DNA from: Roseiarcus sp963798015
GTDB taxonomy: Bacteria > Pseudomonadota > Alphaproteobacteria > Rhizobiales > Beijerinckiaceae
Reading direction: 5' to 3'
NCBI GenBank assembly: GCA_963798015.1
Contig: CAWCSA010000024.1
Coordinates: 85,464-149,463, forward strand
DNA length: 64,000 bases
Shown: positions 29,268 through 41,671 of the stretch, one piece after another
Position numbering within the stretch: the stretch's first letter is position 1
Layout of the letters: the number at the start of each line of letters is the position of its first letter
Made by a program: the position numbers and the translations under genes
The notes under the pieces: generated by a model
What the model was told of the DNA's origin: nothing
What the model saw: only the letters and a program-made list of their open reading frames with translations
Databases searched by the model: none

Positions 29268-29350
29268 GAGCGTCATCGCGAGGAGGCCGACAGGCCGACG
29301 TCGCGATCCGGGTGATCCTTGGATCGCTTCGCGCCTCCGCGAAAGCGGGG
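29268..29350. repeat. Intergenic palindromic repeat before dnaG
   Basis: GTCATCGCGAGGAGG...GACGTCGCGATCC followed by GATCCTTGGATCGC and TTCGCGCCTCCGCGAAAGCG makes several short stems. It resembles the widespread GTCATTGCGAGCGAAGC-type repeat. There is no gene in the 157 bp between the reductase and dnaG. Confidence 0.55.
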
Positions 29351-29404
29351 GACAACGCGCGCTTCGCCTTGCCAAAGCCGTAACGCAGGCCAATCTGGCT
29401 CCTC

Positions 29405-31321
29405 ATGAAGTTTCCGCCCGAATTTCTGGACGAGATCAGGGCCCGCCTGCCGGTGTCGGAGGTGGCGGGGACACGAGTCAAATTGCGCAAGGAAGGGCGC
29501 GAGTGGCGGGGCCTCTCGCCGTTCAGTGCGGAGAAGACGCCGTCGTTCTTCGTCAACGACCAGAAGGGCTTCTTCCACGACTTCTCGTCCGGCAAGCACG
29601 GCGACGCGTTCGCGTTCCTGATGGAGACTGAGGGCCTCACGTTCCCTGAGGCGGTCGAGCGGCTGGCCGGCATGGCCGGTCTGCCGATGCCGCGTCTCAG
29701 TCCCGCCGAGGCGGTTCAAGACAAGAAGCGCGCGAGCCTGATCGAAATTATGGCGATGGCGGCGCGCCTGTTTGAGGCGAACCTCCAGCAGCCGATCGGC
29801 GCCAAAGCGCGCGGCTATCTCGCCGATCGCGGCCTCGGGGCGCCGGTGCAACAGCGCTTTGGGGTTGGCTATTCCTCGCCCGAGCGCTTCATGTTGCGCG
29901 ACGCGCTTGCGGCGCAAGGCGTTGGCGCCGAGGCGATGATCGATGCGGGGCTGCTCGTCCACGGGGAAGACATCGCCGTTCCTTATGACCGGTTCCGCGA
30001 CCGGGTGATGTTTCCGATCCACGATCGCGCCGGCCGCGTCATCGCCTTCGGCGGGCGGGCGATGGAGGCCGGCGCCAAGGCGAAATACTTGAATTCCCCG
30101 GAGACCGCGCTCTTCCACAAGGGGGCGCTTCTCTTCAACCACCATCGCGCCCGCAAGGCCGCGCACGATTCAGGCGCGATCGTCGTCGTCGAGGGTTATA
30201 TCGACGCGATCGCGGTGAGCGAAGCCGGCTTCCCCAGCGTCGTCGCGCCGCTCGGCACGGCGCTCACGCCCGATCAATGCGCATTGTTGTGGGCGATGGC
30301 GAGCGAGCCGATCCTGTGCTTCGACGGCGACGGCGCGGGACGGCGAGCCGCGTTCCGCGCCATCGAGACCGCGCTGCCGCTGATCGGCGCGGGCAAGAGC
30401 CTGCGCTTCGCGCTTCTGCCCGAGGGGCAGGATCCGGACGATCTGATCCGGCTCAGCGGCGCCCCGGCGATGGCCGAACACCTCAAAGACGCGCGGCCGC
30501 TCGCCGACATGCTGTTCATGCGCGAAACTGACGGCGAGCGTTTCGACACGCCCGAGCAGCGCGCGGCCCTCGAGCGCCGCCTCGTCGAGGCGGTCGGAAA
30601 AATCGCCGACGAGACCCTGCGCCGCCATTACCAGGCCGATGTGAAACGGCGCCTTCTGGCGTTCTTCGGCGATGGACGCGAGCGGCCGGCCGGGGGCTAC
30701 GCGAGCGCGAAACAGCCCTTCGTCCCACGGCGCGGCGGGCGGTTTCCCCCGCCCGGGCTGCGGATGGGAGTCGCGGAAACGCCCCTAGCGCCGCAAAGCA
30801 AGCTCGGCCGGAGCGCCCGCCTGCCGGCGCGTGAGGTCATGATCCTTTCGATTGCGCTTGGTCATCCGGCGCTGATCGAGAGCCGTTGCGAGGAACTGGC
30901 GGAAACCGAATTCATGGGCGCTGGCGTTAGCGCCTTGCGCGACGCGCTGCTCGGCGCCCCGGCCGACGCGCTCACCTCATCCACGGCGCTAGGCCAATGG
31001 TTGAATGGGGCTGGGCACGGGCCAGCTTGCGAACTGATTTTAGGCCTGGCCGCAAAGATGCCGAATTGGTGGTGCATGCGGACGGAGGCGGCGCCTGCGG
31101 ACGCCGACCAGGTGCTGAGGCAGAGCTTGGCCTTGCATCGGCGGGCTGGCGCGTTAAATAGGAACCTGAAGCTCGCGGAGCGGCTGCTTGCAACGGAGCC
31201 AAACGAGCTTAATCTTGCCCGACTGCTTGATATCAAAGCGAACTTGGCTGACCTTGCCGACGCGGAAGCAGCCATTGACGGTTTTGGCGATCAATCCGGA
31301 CGCATATCGTCCGCGATCTGA
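29405..31321 (+). CDS. dnaG: DNA primase DnaG
   Basis: Makes RNA primers for replication. The 638-residue protein has the N-terminal CHC2-type domain (about 30-75), the catalytic core, and the Toprim segment with VVVEGYIDAIAVSEAGFPSVVA and CFDGDGAGRRAAFRAI (about 258-330). A helicase-binding C-terminal domain is present. The four zinc ligands of the N-terminal domain are absent: the CPFH position reads SPFS in GLSPFSAEKTPSFFVNDQKG and the CFGC position reads DFSS in FHDFSSGKHGDAF. I recall this loss in other alphaproteobacteria. It precedes rpoD on the same strand, the remnant of the rpsU-dnaG-rpoD arrangement. Confidence 0.97.
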   Translation: MKFPPEFLDEIRARLPVSEVAGTRVKLRKEGREWRGLSPFSAEKTPSFFVNDQKGFFHDFSSGKHGDAFAFLMETEGLTFPEAVERLAGMAGLPMPRLSPAEAVQDKKRASLIEIMAMAARLFEANLQQPIGAKARGYLADRGLGAPVQQRFGVGYSSPERFMLRDALAAQGVGAEAMIDAGLLVHGEDIAVPYDRFRDRVMFPIHDRAGRVIAFGGRAMEAGAKAKYLNSPETALFHKGALLFNHHRARKAAHDSGAIVVVEGYIDAIAVSEAGFPSVVAPLGTALTPDQCALLWAMASEPILCFDGDGAGRRAAFRAIETALPLIGAGKSLRFALLPEGQDPDDLIRLSGAPAMAEHLKDARPLADMLFMRETDGERFDTPEQRAALERRLVEAVGKIADETLRRHYQADVKRRLLAFFGDGRERPAGGYASAKQPFVPRRGGRFPPPGLRMGVAETPLAPQSKLGRSARLPAREVMILSIALGHPALIESRCEELAETEFMGAGVSALRDALLGAPADALTSSTALGQWLNGAGHGPACELILGLAAKMPNWWCMRTEAAPADADQVLRQSLALHRRAGALNRNLKLAERLLATEPNELNLARLLDIKANLADLADAEAAIDGFGDQSGRISSAI

Positions 31322-31492
31322 CCCGAACGGCCCGGCGCGAGAGATCGGGATGGAGGGTTTGAGCGGGGCGCGGCGATGAGCAAAGCCTTAGCTTGACCGC
31401 GTTAGCTTTGTACGGCCGCCCCGGCAAGACGGGGATGGTCGACAACATTCAATACCCGGCGCCCTGGGCCGCGGAATGACGGAGACGCCGCG

Positions 31493-33535
<2,043 letters not shown>

Positions 33536-33696
33536 GCGATGGCGGCGATCGCCGGTTTCTTCCATTGCGAACGAGATGGCCTCCAAATTAACTATCCTAT
33601 TCTGTCGATTTATTATCCTCAATAAGACGTTCACAACCGCTCTTGACGTGTTATTGTCTGTTGCGGCGCAACACGCGCCAAACAGGGGACTGACAC

Positions 33697-34359
33697 ATGA
33701 AGCGTTCGGTAATCGCAGCGCTGGGCGCCGCCGTCATCGGGATGCTTGGTGCGAGTTCCGCTGTGGAAGCGGCCACCGTCGACTTCAACTTCAGTGCGCT
33801 TGATGGGAGTATCCTTCACGACGGTACATCCTTGAGCGACTCGACGTACCTCGACTTCGTTGGCGCGATCCAGCTGGTTACGTCTCTGGGCTCTGGCGAC
33901 GCTTCGGGGCTCAATGAGAACGATACGATCACGCTTACTGGGGAAACCACACCAACGACTTCTAATGCGATCATTTATGGGTCAACGCCTGGCCCGCTCG
34001 GAGCCGACGTCGTCCTGACGTGGCCGATGGTCGTCGGGCCTGGGGTGGACATGTTCACTGAAACGCTGACCACGGTGACGACGATCGTCACCGTGCCAAG
34101 TATTGACCCTGACTTTATCGCCGTCACCCTGACCGGAACGCTAACCGACACCCAGCATCTGTTCACGAATTCGCCTGTTATTCTCAGTTTCACCGCCACC
34201 CAAACTGGCCCGAACATCCCCAGCGTTGCGTTCTCCAACTCGACGACGGGCGTCACCCCTTCCATTCCCGAGCCGTCAACCTGGGTGATGATGGCGCTTG
34301 GCTTCGGCGCACTCGGTTATGCCGGGTTCCGCCGGCGCATGACCCTGCTTTCGGCGTAG
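33697..34359 (+). CDS. PEP-CTERM exported protein 1
   Basis: A 220-residue secreted protein. The signal peptide runs over about residues 1-27 (MKRSVIAALGAAVIGMLGAS, then AVEA). The middle is Thr/Ser/Asp-rich and beta-like with no recognised domain. The end is a textbook PEP-CTERM sorting signal: PEPSTWVMM at about residues 191-199, a hydrophobic segment and a terminal FRRR cluster, the substrate tag for exosortase. GGGGA precedes the ATG. The exosortase itself is not in the window. It pairs with a second PEP-CTERM gene 0.5 kb downstream. Confidence 0.85.
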   Translation: MKRSVIAALGAAVIGMLGASSAVEAATVDFNFSALDGSILHDGTSLSDSTYLDFVGAIQLVTSLGSGDASGLNENDTITLTGETTPTTSNAIIYGSTPGPLGADVVLTWPMVVGPGVDMFTETLTTVTTIVTVPSIDPDFIAVTLTGTLTDTQHLFTNSPVILSFTATQTGPNIPSVAFSNSTTGVTPSIPEPSTWVMMALGFGALGYAGFRRRMTLLSA

Positions 34360-34389
34360 GGCCACCTGGCTTCTGTCAAGTGACTGCAA

Positions 34390-34415
34390 AAGGCCGCCTG
34401 TGTGGGCCTTGTTTT
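34390..34415 (+). terminator. Probable intrinsic terminator after PEP-CTERM gene 1
   Basis: AAGGCC (34390-34395) and GGCCTT (34405-34410) form a 6-bp stem with a nine-base loop, followed by GTTTTG. It is 30 bp after the stop codon. Confidence 0.55.
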
Positions 34416-34757
34416 GCCCGGCGCTGGTCATCCTGTGGCGCGAGGCCGAGCTTCATATTTCCGACGGCGGCTTGACCGGTTGAGACGGTGTTCGCCAACC
34501 TTGACACGCAGAATGCCGATCTTGTTGTCGCCGGCCGCGAGGCGCGCGCCCAACCCCAAACTAGGGATGACCTGCGACCCACGACTGATTAGTGCATTTT
34601 TTTTGCACTGCGGAAGAAGTTGGATCGGGATAAACGGTCAGGCTGCCTTAACGTTCGCGTCTCATGTTCAGAGAGGCCTGCAGAATCAATACGTTGCGCC
34701 GCCGGGTGCACTCCCGTTTTCATTTCACTTTGTTAGGAGCGACGCAGCGGAAGCGGC

Positions 34758-34786
34758 TTGACAGGCTTCTTTTGTGCTGCTACCCA
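34758..34786 (+). promoter_or_regulatory. Candidate sigma-70 promoter for PEP-CTERM gene 2
   Basis: TTGACA at 34758-34763, a 17-base spacer and TACCCA at 34781-34786 lie about 35 bp before the ATG at 34821. The -35 is perfect and the -10 weak. Confidence 0.4.
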
Positions 34787-34820
34787 ATAGTTGTGTGCGG
34801 CCGATTAGGGGATTTTTAAG

Positions 34821-35526
34821 ATGCGCAAAACGCTTTTGATGACAACCGGTGATGACAACCGGGTGATGACAACCGGGTGATGACAACCGGGTGATGACAA
34901 CCGGGCTGGCCTGGTTGGCCTTGACCGGAGCGGCAGGGGCCGTGACGGTTACTTTGACTCACGGACCACAGGACCCGCAGTACTTCGAGGGGGCGCCTCT
35001 TCCTTCGAATGGCGCTACCTTCAACGTTGGCACCACTGTGTGGTCCACCGTGTCTGGCAACGCCTCGACCGAAACGGGAAGTGTTCCAAATCAGTATGCC
35101 GTTCCTCTTGGAATGGGCGACACGACCTATATGTCCGTGTTCGGCGGTGGCACAGAGATGGCAACCTTCGCCACGGACCAGACCAGCATCAGCATCTACT
35201 GGGGGTCGATCGACCCAGGAAATGGATTTACTGCGGTCACCATCAACGGCTATACGTTGACCGGTGCGCAACTGGGGATGATGGGCGCGACCGACGATGG
35301 CAATCAACTGTCGCCTACTTCTAACGAGCTGGTTACGATCTCGGGTCTTGGGGCGTTCAGGACGGCGGAGTTCTCCTCGTCAACCAATTCATTCGAGTTC
35401 AGCCTTGGCGCTAATGCTCCCGGGACTCCCGAGCCGTCGACCTGGGTGATGATGACCCTTGGATTTGCCGGGCTCGGTTATGCCGCGTTCCGCCGGAACT
35501 CACAGGGCCGGGCGCTCGCGATCTGA
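34821..35526 (+). CDS. PEP-CTERM exported protein 2, start region split by a 14-bp tandem repeat
   Basis: The body (in frame from 34894) is a 210-residue secreted protein ending in the PEP-CTERM signal PEPSTWVMM, a hydrophobic segment and an Arg pair, like gene 1. The natural start is the ATG at 34821, which has AGGGG upstream and begins MRKTLLMTTG. A 14-bp unit (GATGACAACCGGGT, first copy 13 bp) is repeated four times between that start and the rest of the signal peptide (LAWLALTGAAGAV). The extra 55 bases put the upstream start out of frame, and it stops after 17 codons. Removing them restores one continuous signal peptide. The only in-frame start left is ATG 34894 (or GTG 34891), in the last unit, which lacks a good ribosome-binding site and the positively charged N-terminus. 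Confidence 0.75.
34838..34905. repeat. 14-bp tandem repeat, four units plus a partial, in a signal-peptide coding region
   Basis: Units at 34838-34850 (13 bp, one G missing), 34851-34864, 34865-34878, 34879-34892 and a partial 34893-34905. Each unit contains an ATG. Because 14 is not a multiple of three, each gain or loss changes the reading frame of the gene downstream. Confidence 0.93.
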
Positions 35527-35553
35527 TCCTTTACGTCTCGAAACGTTTGCAAG

Positions 35554-35581
35554 GGGCCGCCGCGAGGCGGCCCTTCTTTTT
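35554..35581 (+). terminator. Strong intrinsic terminator after PEP-CTERM gene 2
   Basis: GGGCCGCC (35554-35561), loop GCGA and GGCGGCCC (35566-35573) form a perfect 8-bp GC-rich stem followed by TTCTTTTT. It lies 27 bp after the stop codon. Confidence 0.9.
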
Positions 35582-35634
35582 GCCAAGGAACTTGCGCAAG
35601 TTCAGGCAAATCGGCGGCCTGCGCCGCTTGCCAG

Positions 35635-36108
35635 TTAGAATTCCAGAGTAGCCGCCGGATCAGCCAGACGATGTAGCCGGTCGGCCGCCGCGAGGGCGAA
35701 GCGCAGCAGGAGCGCGCGGCGGCTGGCCGGCGCCATACGCTGCAATTCGGCCTCCCGCACGATCTCCGCGCCATAAGGGTCAGCGACGATGAGGCCCGCC
35801 TCGAGGGGCATCAGGGTCGTTGGCGTTTGCTCCGAGATGGCGAAGTAGAGCCGGTCGCAGCATGCGGAATAATCGCGCCACTTGTGGTCGGCGCGAAAGT
35901 CCGCGGCGCATGACTTGATCTCGACGATCAACACCTCGCCGTCGCGATTGACGGCCGCGATGTCGGCGCGGCGTCCGTCGGTCAGCGCGAGTTCGGTTAC
36001 GCTTGAGAAACCCCGCGTCCGGAGAAGCCGCCGCACCCCGCGGGCGATCATCAGCGCCGCCTCAGACTGGCGCCCGTCCGACGGAAGGGTTTGCACTTCC
36101 TTCCACAT
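35635..36108 (-). CDS. mmcB: MmcB family DNA repair protein
   Basis: A 157-residue protein of the family named for a Caulobacter gene needed for resistance to mitomycin C. The nuclease-like core is visible: SEAALMIARGVRRLL at the N-terminus, then TDGRRADIAAV with an Asp and VLIVEIKSCAADFRADHKW with the E-x-K of a PD-(D/E)xK fold, and DYSACCDRLYFAI. GLIVADPYGAEIVREA closes the domain. The start codon overlaps the GMC oxidoreductase stop (TGATG), so it is the last gene of the transporter operon by position, although its role looks unrelated. Confidence 0.88.
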   Translation of the reverse strand: MWKEVQTLPSDGRQSEAALMIARGVRRLLRTRGFSSVTELALTDGRRADIAAVNRDGEVLIVEIKSCAADFRADHKWRDYSACCDRLYFAISEQTPTTLMPLEAGLIVADPYGAEIVREAELQRMAPASRRALLLRFALAAADRLHRLADPAATLEF

Positions 36109-37721
36109 CAGGCGGCCCCAGCATCGGCGAGGATCATTTCAGCCGCCTTCTCGGCGATCATCATCGTCGGCGACCCGGTATTGCCGGAGGTGATGCGAGG
36201 CATCACCGACGCGTCGGCGACACGTAAGCATGCCAACCCGTGAACCCTCAGCCGTTCGTCGATCACAGCGAACCGATCCTGCGCCAATCCCATCTTCGCG
36301 GTCCCGACAGGGTGGAAGATCGTCGTGCCGATCTCGCCCGCCGCCCGCATCAGCTCATCGTCCGACTGCAAGTTTGCGCCGGGCTTGAGCTCCTTCGGCG
36401 CGTAACGTGCGAGCGCGGGCGCGGCGGCGAGCCGACGGGTGAGGCGAATGGAGTCCACCGCCACTCGTTGGTCGGCGAGAGCCGACAGATAATTGGGTTG
36501 GATGACCGGCGCGGCGCGCGGATCGGCGCTCGCAATATGGGTCGAGCCGCGGCTCTCCGGCCGCAAATTGCAGACGCTGATCGTTATCGCTGGATAGGCG
36601 TGCATCGGTTCGCCGAAACGGTCGAGCGACAGCGGCTGGACATGGAATTCGATATTGGCGGTGTCGTAGTCGGGCGAGGACCTCGCGAACAGGCCAAGCT
36701 GCGAAGGCGCCATGGTCAGCGGGCCGCGGCGGCGAAGGCCGTAGTCGAGCCCCATCATTCCCCGCTTGAACAAGGACTGGTAGTCGACGTTGAGCGTGCG
36801 CGCGCCCGTGACGCCGAAGATCGCTCGCAGCTGCAGATGGTCCTGCAGATTTTCGCCGACCCCCGGCAACGCATGGACCACCGAGGCGCCGATCGCCTTG
36901 AGGCGATCTGGGTCGCCGACGCCCGAAAGCTCTAAGAGTTGCGGCGAGCCGATCGCGCCTGCCGACAGAACGACTTCCCGGCCGGCGCGCGCCTCGTGAC
37001 TGACCCCGTGCTGGCTGTAGCGCAAGCCTGTGGCGCGGCGTCCCTCGAACAGAATGCGCTCGACATGCGCTCCGGTCACGAGATGCAGGTTCGGTCGTTT
37101 GAGGATCGGCTTCAAGAACGCCGTCGCCGCGCTCCAGCGCCGGCCGCGGCGCTGGTTGACCTCGAAATAGCCAGAACCTTCGTTGTCGCCCTGATTGAAG
37201 TCGGCGATCTTCGGGATGCCGATTTCGACCCCGGCCTCCCGCACCGCGTCGAGGATCGGCCACGACACGCGCGGGCGCTCGACCCGCCATTCGCCCCCAG
37301 ACCCATGCAGCTCGCTGAGGCCGCCGTGATGGTCCTCTTGACGCAGGAAGTAGGGCAGCACGTCGTCCCAGCTCCAGCCGGCGAGGCCGAGCTGGCGCCA
37401 GCCGTCATAGTCGGCCGCCTGGCCACGCATATAGATCATGGCGTTGATGGCCGACGAGCCGCCCACCACGCGGCCGCGCGGATAGGCGATCGAGCGACCC
37501 CTCAAATTCGGCTCCGGCGCGGTCTTGAACATCCAGTCCGCGCGCGGATTGCCGATGGCGTAGAGATAGCCGACGGGAATATGGAACCAGATCCAGTTGT
37601 CGCGGCCGCCAGCCTCGACGAGAAGCACGCGGTTCCTGGGATCGCGGCTCAGCCGATTGGCGAGCACGCAGCCGGCCGAGCCGGCGCCGACGACGATGAA
37701 ATCATAGGTCTCGGCGTTCAT
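36108..37721 (-). CDS. GMC family oxidoreductase (choline dehydrogenase-like)
   Basis: A 537-residue FAD-dependent alcohol dehydrogenase/oxidase. The dinucleotide fold FIVVGAGSAGCVLANRL and VLLVEAGG are at the N-terminus, GMC signature 1 includes GRVVGGSSAINAMIYMRG, and signature 2 is GAIGSPQLLELSGVG. The catalytic histidine is in TIFHPVGTAKMG and the asparagine in ITSGNTGSPTMMIAEKAAE. The substrate is probably an alcohol, but choline is not assured. Start and stop overlap the adjacent genes (ATGA with the ABC ATPase, TGATG with mmcB), so it is translated with the peptide-type transporter and may act on its cargo. Confidence 0.9.
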   Translation of the reverse strand: MNAETYDFIVVGAGSAGCVLANRLSRDPRNRVLLVEAGGRDNWIWFHIPVGYLYAIGNPRADWMFKTAPEPNLRGRSIAYPRGRVVGGSSAINAMIYMRGQAADYDGWRQLGLAGWSWDDVLPYFLRQEDHHGGLSELHGSGGEWRVERPRVSWPILDAVREAGVEIGIPKIADFNQGDNEGSGYFEVNQRRGRRWSAATAFLKPILKRPNLHLVTGAHVERILFEGRRATGLRYSQHGVSHEARAGREVVLSAGAIGSPQLLELSGVGDPDRLKAIGASVVHALPGVGENLQDHLQLRAIFGVTGARTLNVDYQSLFKRGMMGLDYGLRRRGPLTMAPSQLGLFARSSPDYDTANIEFHVQPLSLDRFGEPMHAYPAITISVCNLRPESRGSTHIASADPRAAPVIQPNYLSALADQRVAVDSIRLTRRLAAAPALARYAPKELKPGANLQSDDELMRAAGEIGTTIFHPVGTAKMGLAQDRFAVIDERLRVHGLACLRVADASVMPRITSGNTGSPTMMIAEKAAEMILADAGAA

Positions 37722-38676
37722 GCCGCCACAGCCCAGCAGGCGACTTCGCGGCCCTGCTTGCGCTCCAGTGGGGGCTTGTCGACGCGGCAGCGATCGAAGG
37801 CGAGCCGGCAGCGCGGATGAAACGCGCAGCCCGGCGGCGGCGCGAAGGGCGACGGCGGCTCGCCGGAAAGCAGGATGCGATCGCGCCTGGCGGTCGGGTC
37901 GGCGACCGGCGTCGCCGAGAGGAGCGCCTGCGTGTAGGGGTGCTGCGGGCTGTCGAAGATCGCGGCGCGGGCGCCGAGCTCGACGGCATTGCCGAGGTAG
38001 ATCACCATCACTTCATCAGCGATGTGGCGCACGACCGAAAGATCGTGCGAGACGAACACATAAGCAAGCGCAAATTCCTCCTGCAAGCTGGCGAGCAGGT
38101 TAAGCGCCTGGGCGCGGATCGACACATCCAACGCCGACACGGGCTCGTCGAGCACCAGGATCTTCGGCTTCAACATGAGAGCGCGGGCGATGGCGATGCG
38201 CTGGCGCTGACCGCCCGAGAACATGTGCGGGTAGCGATGATAATATTCGGGCCTCAAGCCGACCTTGGCCATGATCGAGAGGGCCTCAGCCTTGCGCTCG
38301 GCGGGCTTAAGGTCGGTGTTGACGAGCAGCGGCTCCTCGAGCGCCTTGCCGATCGTCTGGCGCGGGTTGAGCGACCCATAGGGGTTCTGGAACACGATCT
38401 GAATTTCCCGCCTGAGGCGCTTGCGCGTCTCCGCGCTCGCCTGCGCGACATCCTCGCCGTCGATCAAGAGCGAGCCCGCGGTCGGATTTTCGATCAAGGT
38501 AAGGAGCCGCGCCAGCGTTGACTTGCCCGAACCGGACTCGCCGACCACCGCCAGCGTGCGCCCGGCATGAAGCGAGAAGGACACGCCGACGAGCGCTTTG
38601 ATCGTCGTGTGGCGGCGGAACGCGCCACGCGACACGGAGTAATCCCGTGTCAGGCCCCTGGCCTCGAGGATGGCGG

Positions 38677-38680
<4 letters not shown>
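37718..38680 (-). CDS. Dipeptide/oligopeptide ABC transporter ATP-binding protein (DppF-like)
   Basis: One of two ATPases powering the importer. The 320-residue protein has Walker A GESGSGKSTLARLL, Q-loop IVFQNPYGSLNPRQTIGKAL, signature FSGGQRQRIAIARAL, Walker B ILVLDEPVSALDVS and H-loop FVSHDLSVVRHIADEVMVIY. The C-terminal oligopeptide-transporter extension ends with GCAFHPRCRLAFDRC, a cysteine pattern typical of Dpp/Opp ATPases that can carry an Fe-S cluster. Four-base overlaps at both ends tie it to its neighbours. Confidence 0.93.
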
Positions 38681-39680
<1,000 letters not shown>

Positions 39681-39681
<1 letters not shown>

Positions 39682-40607
39682 CAGCCTCTCCGCATCTTCG
39701 GATCGAGCGCGTCACGCAAGCCGTCGCCTGTGAGATTGATGGCGACGACCGTGATGAGAATCGCCAGGCCGGGAAACGCGACGATCCACGGATTGGACTG
39801 AATGAACTCGCGCAAGTCGGCCAGCATCGACCCCCATTCCGGCGTCGGCGGCTGGGCGCCAAGGCCAAGAAAGCCGAGCGCCGCCGCCTCGAGAATGGCG
39901 CTCGACACGCCAAGCGCCGCCTGCACGATGAGGGGAGCGAGACAATTCGGCAGCACGGTCGACGTGGCGAGCCGGAGCGGCCCGACGCCGACCACGCGCG
40001 CGGCGGTCACATAGTCCTTGTTCAGTTCACCCAGCGCAGATGCGCGCGCGAGCCGCACGTAGGCGGGCAGATAGACGATCGTCACCGCGATGATGGTGTT
40101 GGCAAGGCTTGGCCCCAGCACCGCGACGACAAGCACAGCGAGCACCAGGCTGGGCACCGCCATGATCAAATCCATGAAGCGCGTGATGGCGACGTCGAAG
40201 ACGGGCCCGGCCATCGCCGCGACGAGACCGAGCGCGACGCCGACAATGAACGACACGCACATGACCGAGAGGCCGATGAACAGCGACACTCGCGCCCCGA
40301 AGATGAGGCGCGACAGCATGTCGTGGCCGTCGCCGTCGGTTCCGAGCACGAAGCGCCACGAGCCGCCCGCTTCCCATACCGGCGGCGCCCGCACCGCATC
40401 ACGGAATTGCTCGATGGGAGAATGCGGCGCAACGAAATTGGCCGTCAGGCCTAAGAGAACGATGATCGCGAAGACGGCGAGGCCAAACACTGCGCCACGA
40501 TTTTCCCGGAACGCGGCCCAGAACGACGCGAGCGGCGAAGGCTGCGCGAGGACGGCCGCCGCCTCGTCGCCAATCGGTGTTGTCAGCGCGACGGCGTCAG
40601 CGGCCAT
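39681..40607 (-). CDS. Dipeptide/oligopeptide ABC transporter permease (DppC-like)
   Basis: A 308-residue inner-membrane permease with about six membrane segments: the first at ENRGAVFGLAVFAIIVLLGL, then the cluster from VSLFIGLSVMCVSFIVGVAL. The cytoplasmic EAA-like loop is YVTAARVVGVGPLRLATSTV followed by LPNCLAPLIVQAALG. GTDGDGHDMLSRLIFGARV is the conserved DppC N-terminal loop. It overlaps the DppB-like gene by 11 bp. Confidence 0.92.
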
Positions 40608-41610
40608 GGCTGATCCTGGGATCGATGATTCCGTAGACGAGATCGACGATCAGATTGACAAGGATGACGACGGCGGAGATGAGCAGAACGCCACCCTGCA
40701 ACGCTGGATAGTCGCGCCGACCGATGGAATCGATGAGCCAATGGCCGACGCCTGGCCAGGAGAAGATCGTTTCGGTGAGCACCGCGCCGGCCATCAGGCT
40801 GGAAATTGATAGGCCGATCACCGTCACCACCGGCAAGAGCGCATTGCGCAAGGCGTGAACGCCGATGACCCGGGTCGGCGACAGTCCCTTTGCGCGCGCC
40901 GTGCGCACGTAATCTTCGCTCAGGACTTCGAGCATCGAGGAGCGAGTCATGCGAGCGATGACAGCGAGCGGCACAGTGCCGAGCACGATCGCCGGTAAGA
41001 TCAAGTGCCGCAACGCGTCGAGAAACGCGCCCGGCTGATCGGACAGAAGCGCGTCGATGGTCATGAATCCGGTCGGCTGGTCGAACGAATAGTTGATGAG
41101 GTCGATCCGGCCCGAGACCGGCAGAAGCCCGAGCCGCACGGAAACGAACATGATGAGGAGCAGGCCCCACCAGAAAATCGGCATCGAATAACCGAACAGC
41201 GACACCGTCATCAGCGCCTGATCATAAAACCCGCCGCGCTTGACCGCCGCGAGCGCGCCGGCCGGGACCCCGATCGCGATCGCAAACAGCATGGCGAAGA
41301 ATGAGAGCTCGAGCGTCGCCGGAAACAGAGTCAGAAACTCCGTCAGAACTTTATCTTGTGACGACAACGACACGCCGAAGTCGCCATGCGCGAGGCGCCA
41401 GACATAGTCGAGAAACTGCCGCCACACCGGCAGGTCGAGGCCGAGCTCATGGCGAAAATACGCGAGCCGCTCCGGCGACATGCCGTGCTCGCCGGTCCTG
41501 ACCTCGACCGGGTCCCCCGGCACGAGACGGATCGCCGCGAAGGTCAGGAACATCAGCGCGAGAAAAGTCGGGATAGTGAGCGCGATGCGGCGAAGGAAGT
41601 ATGCGACCAT
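40597..41610 (-). CDS. Dipeptide/oligopeptide ABC transporter permease (DppB-like)
   Basis: A 337-residue permease subunit with six predicted membrane segments, beginning MVAYFLRRIALTIPTFLALM. The DppB signature loop RLVPGDPVEVRTGEHGMSPE follows the first segment, and the EAA-like loop is DYVRTARAKGLSPTRVIGVH. GAVLTETIFSWPGVGHWLID near the C-terminus is typical. The ATG at 41610 gives the usual N-terminus; the frame is open upstream but overlaps the substrate-binding-protein gene. It lies 61 bp after that gene. Confidence 0.92.
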   Translation of the reverse strand: MVAYFLRRIALTIPTFLALMFLTFAAIRLVPGDPVEVRTGEHGMSPERLAYFRHELGLDLPVWRQFLDYVWRLAHGDFGVSLSSQDKVLTEFLTLFPATLELSFFAMLFAIAIGVPAGALAAVKRGGFYDQALMTVSLFGYSMPIFWWGLLLIMFVSVRLGLLPVSGRIDLINYSFDQPTGFMTIDALLSDQPGAFLDALRHLILPAIVLGTVPLAVIARMTRSSMLEVLSEDYVRTARAKGLSPTRVIGVHALRNALLPVVTVIGLSISSLMAGAVLTETIFSWPGVGHWLIDSIGRRDYPALQGGVLLISAVVILVNLIVDLVYGIIDPRISHGR

Positions 41611-41671
41611 GGCCGATCCGAAAACAACAGGCCCCGCCTCGGCTCGTGGGCGAGCGGAGCCCGGAACGGCC

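Larger units (their letters stand above)
34360..34820. other. 461 bp between the two PEP-CTERM genes
   Basis: No gene supported. A terminator-like hairpin follows gene 1 (34390-34415) and a promoter-like sequence precedes gene 2 (34758-34786). Frames in between have no family features. GC content dips around 34590-34620. Confidence 0.5.

Noticed and set aside
28069..29673. 534-residue minus-strand frame opposite the aldo/keto reductase and dnaG start
   Set aside because: It spans two well supported plus-strand genes in full; composition is that of a reverse-complement shadow.
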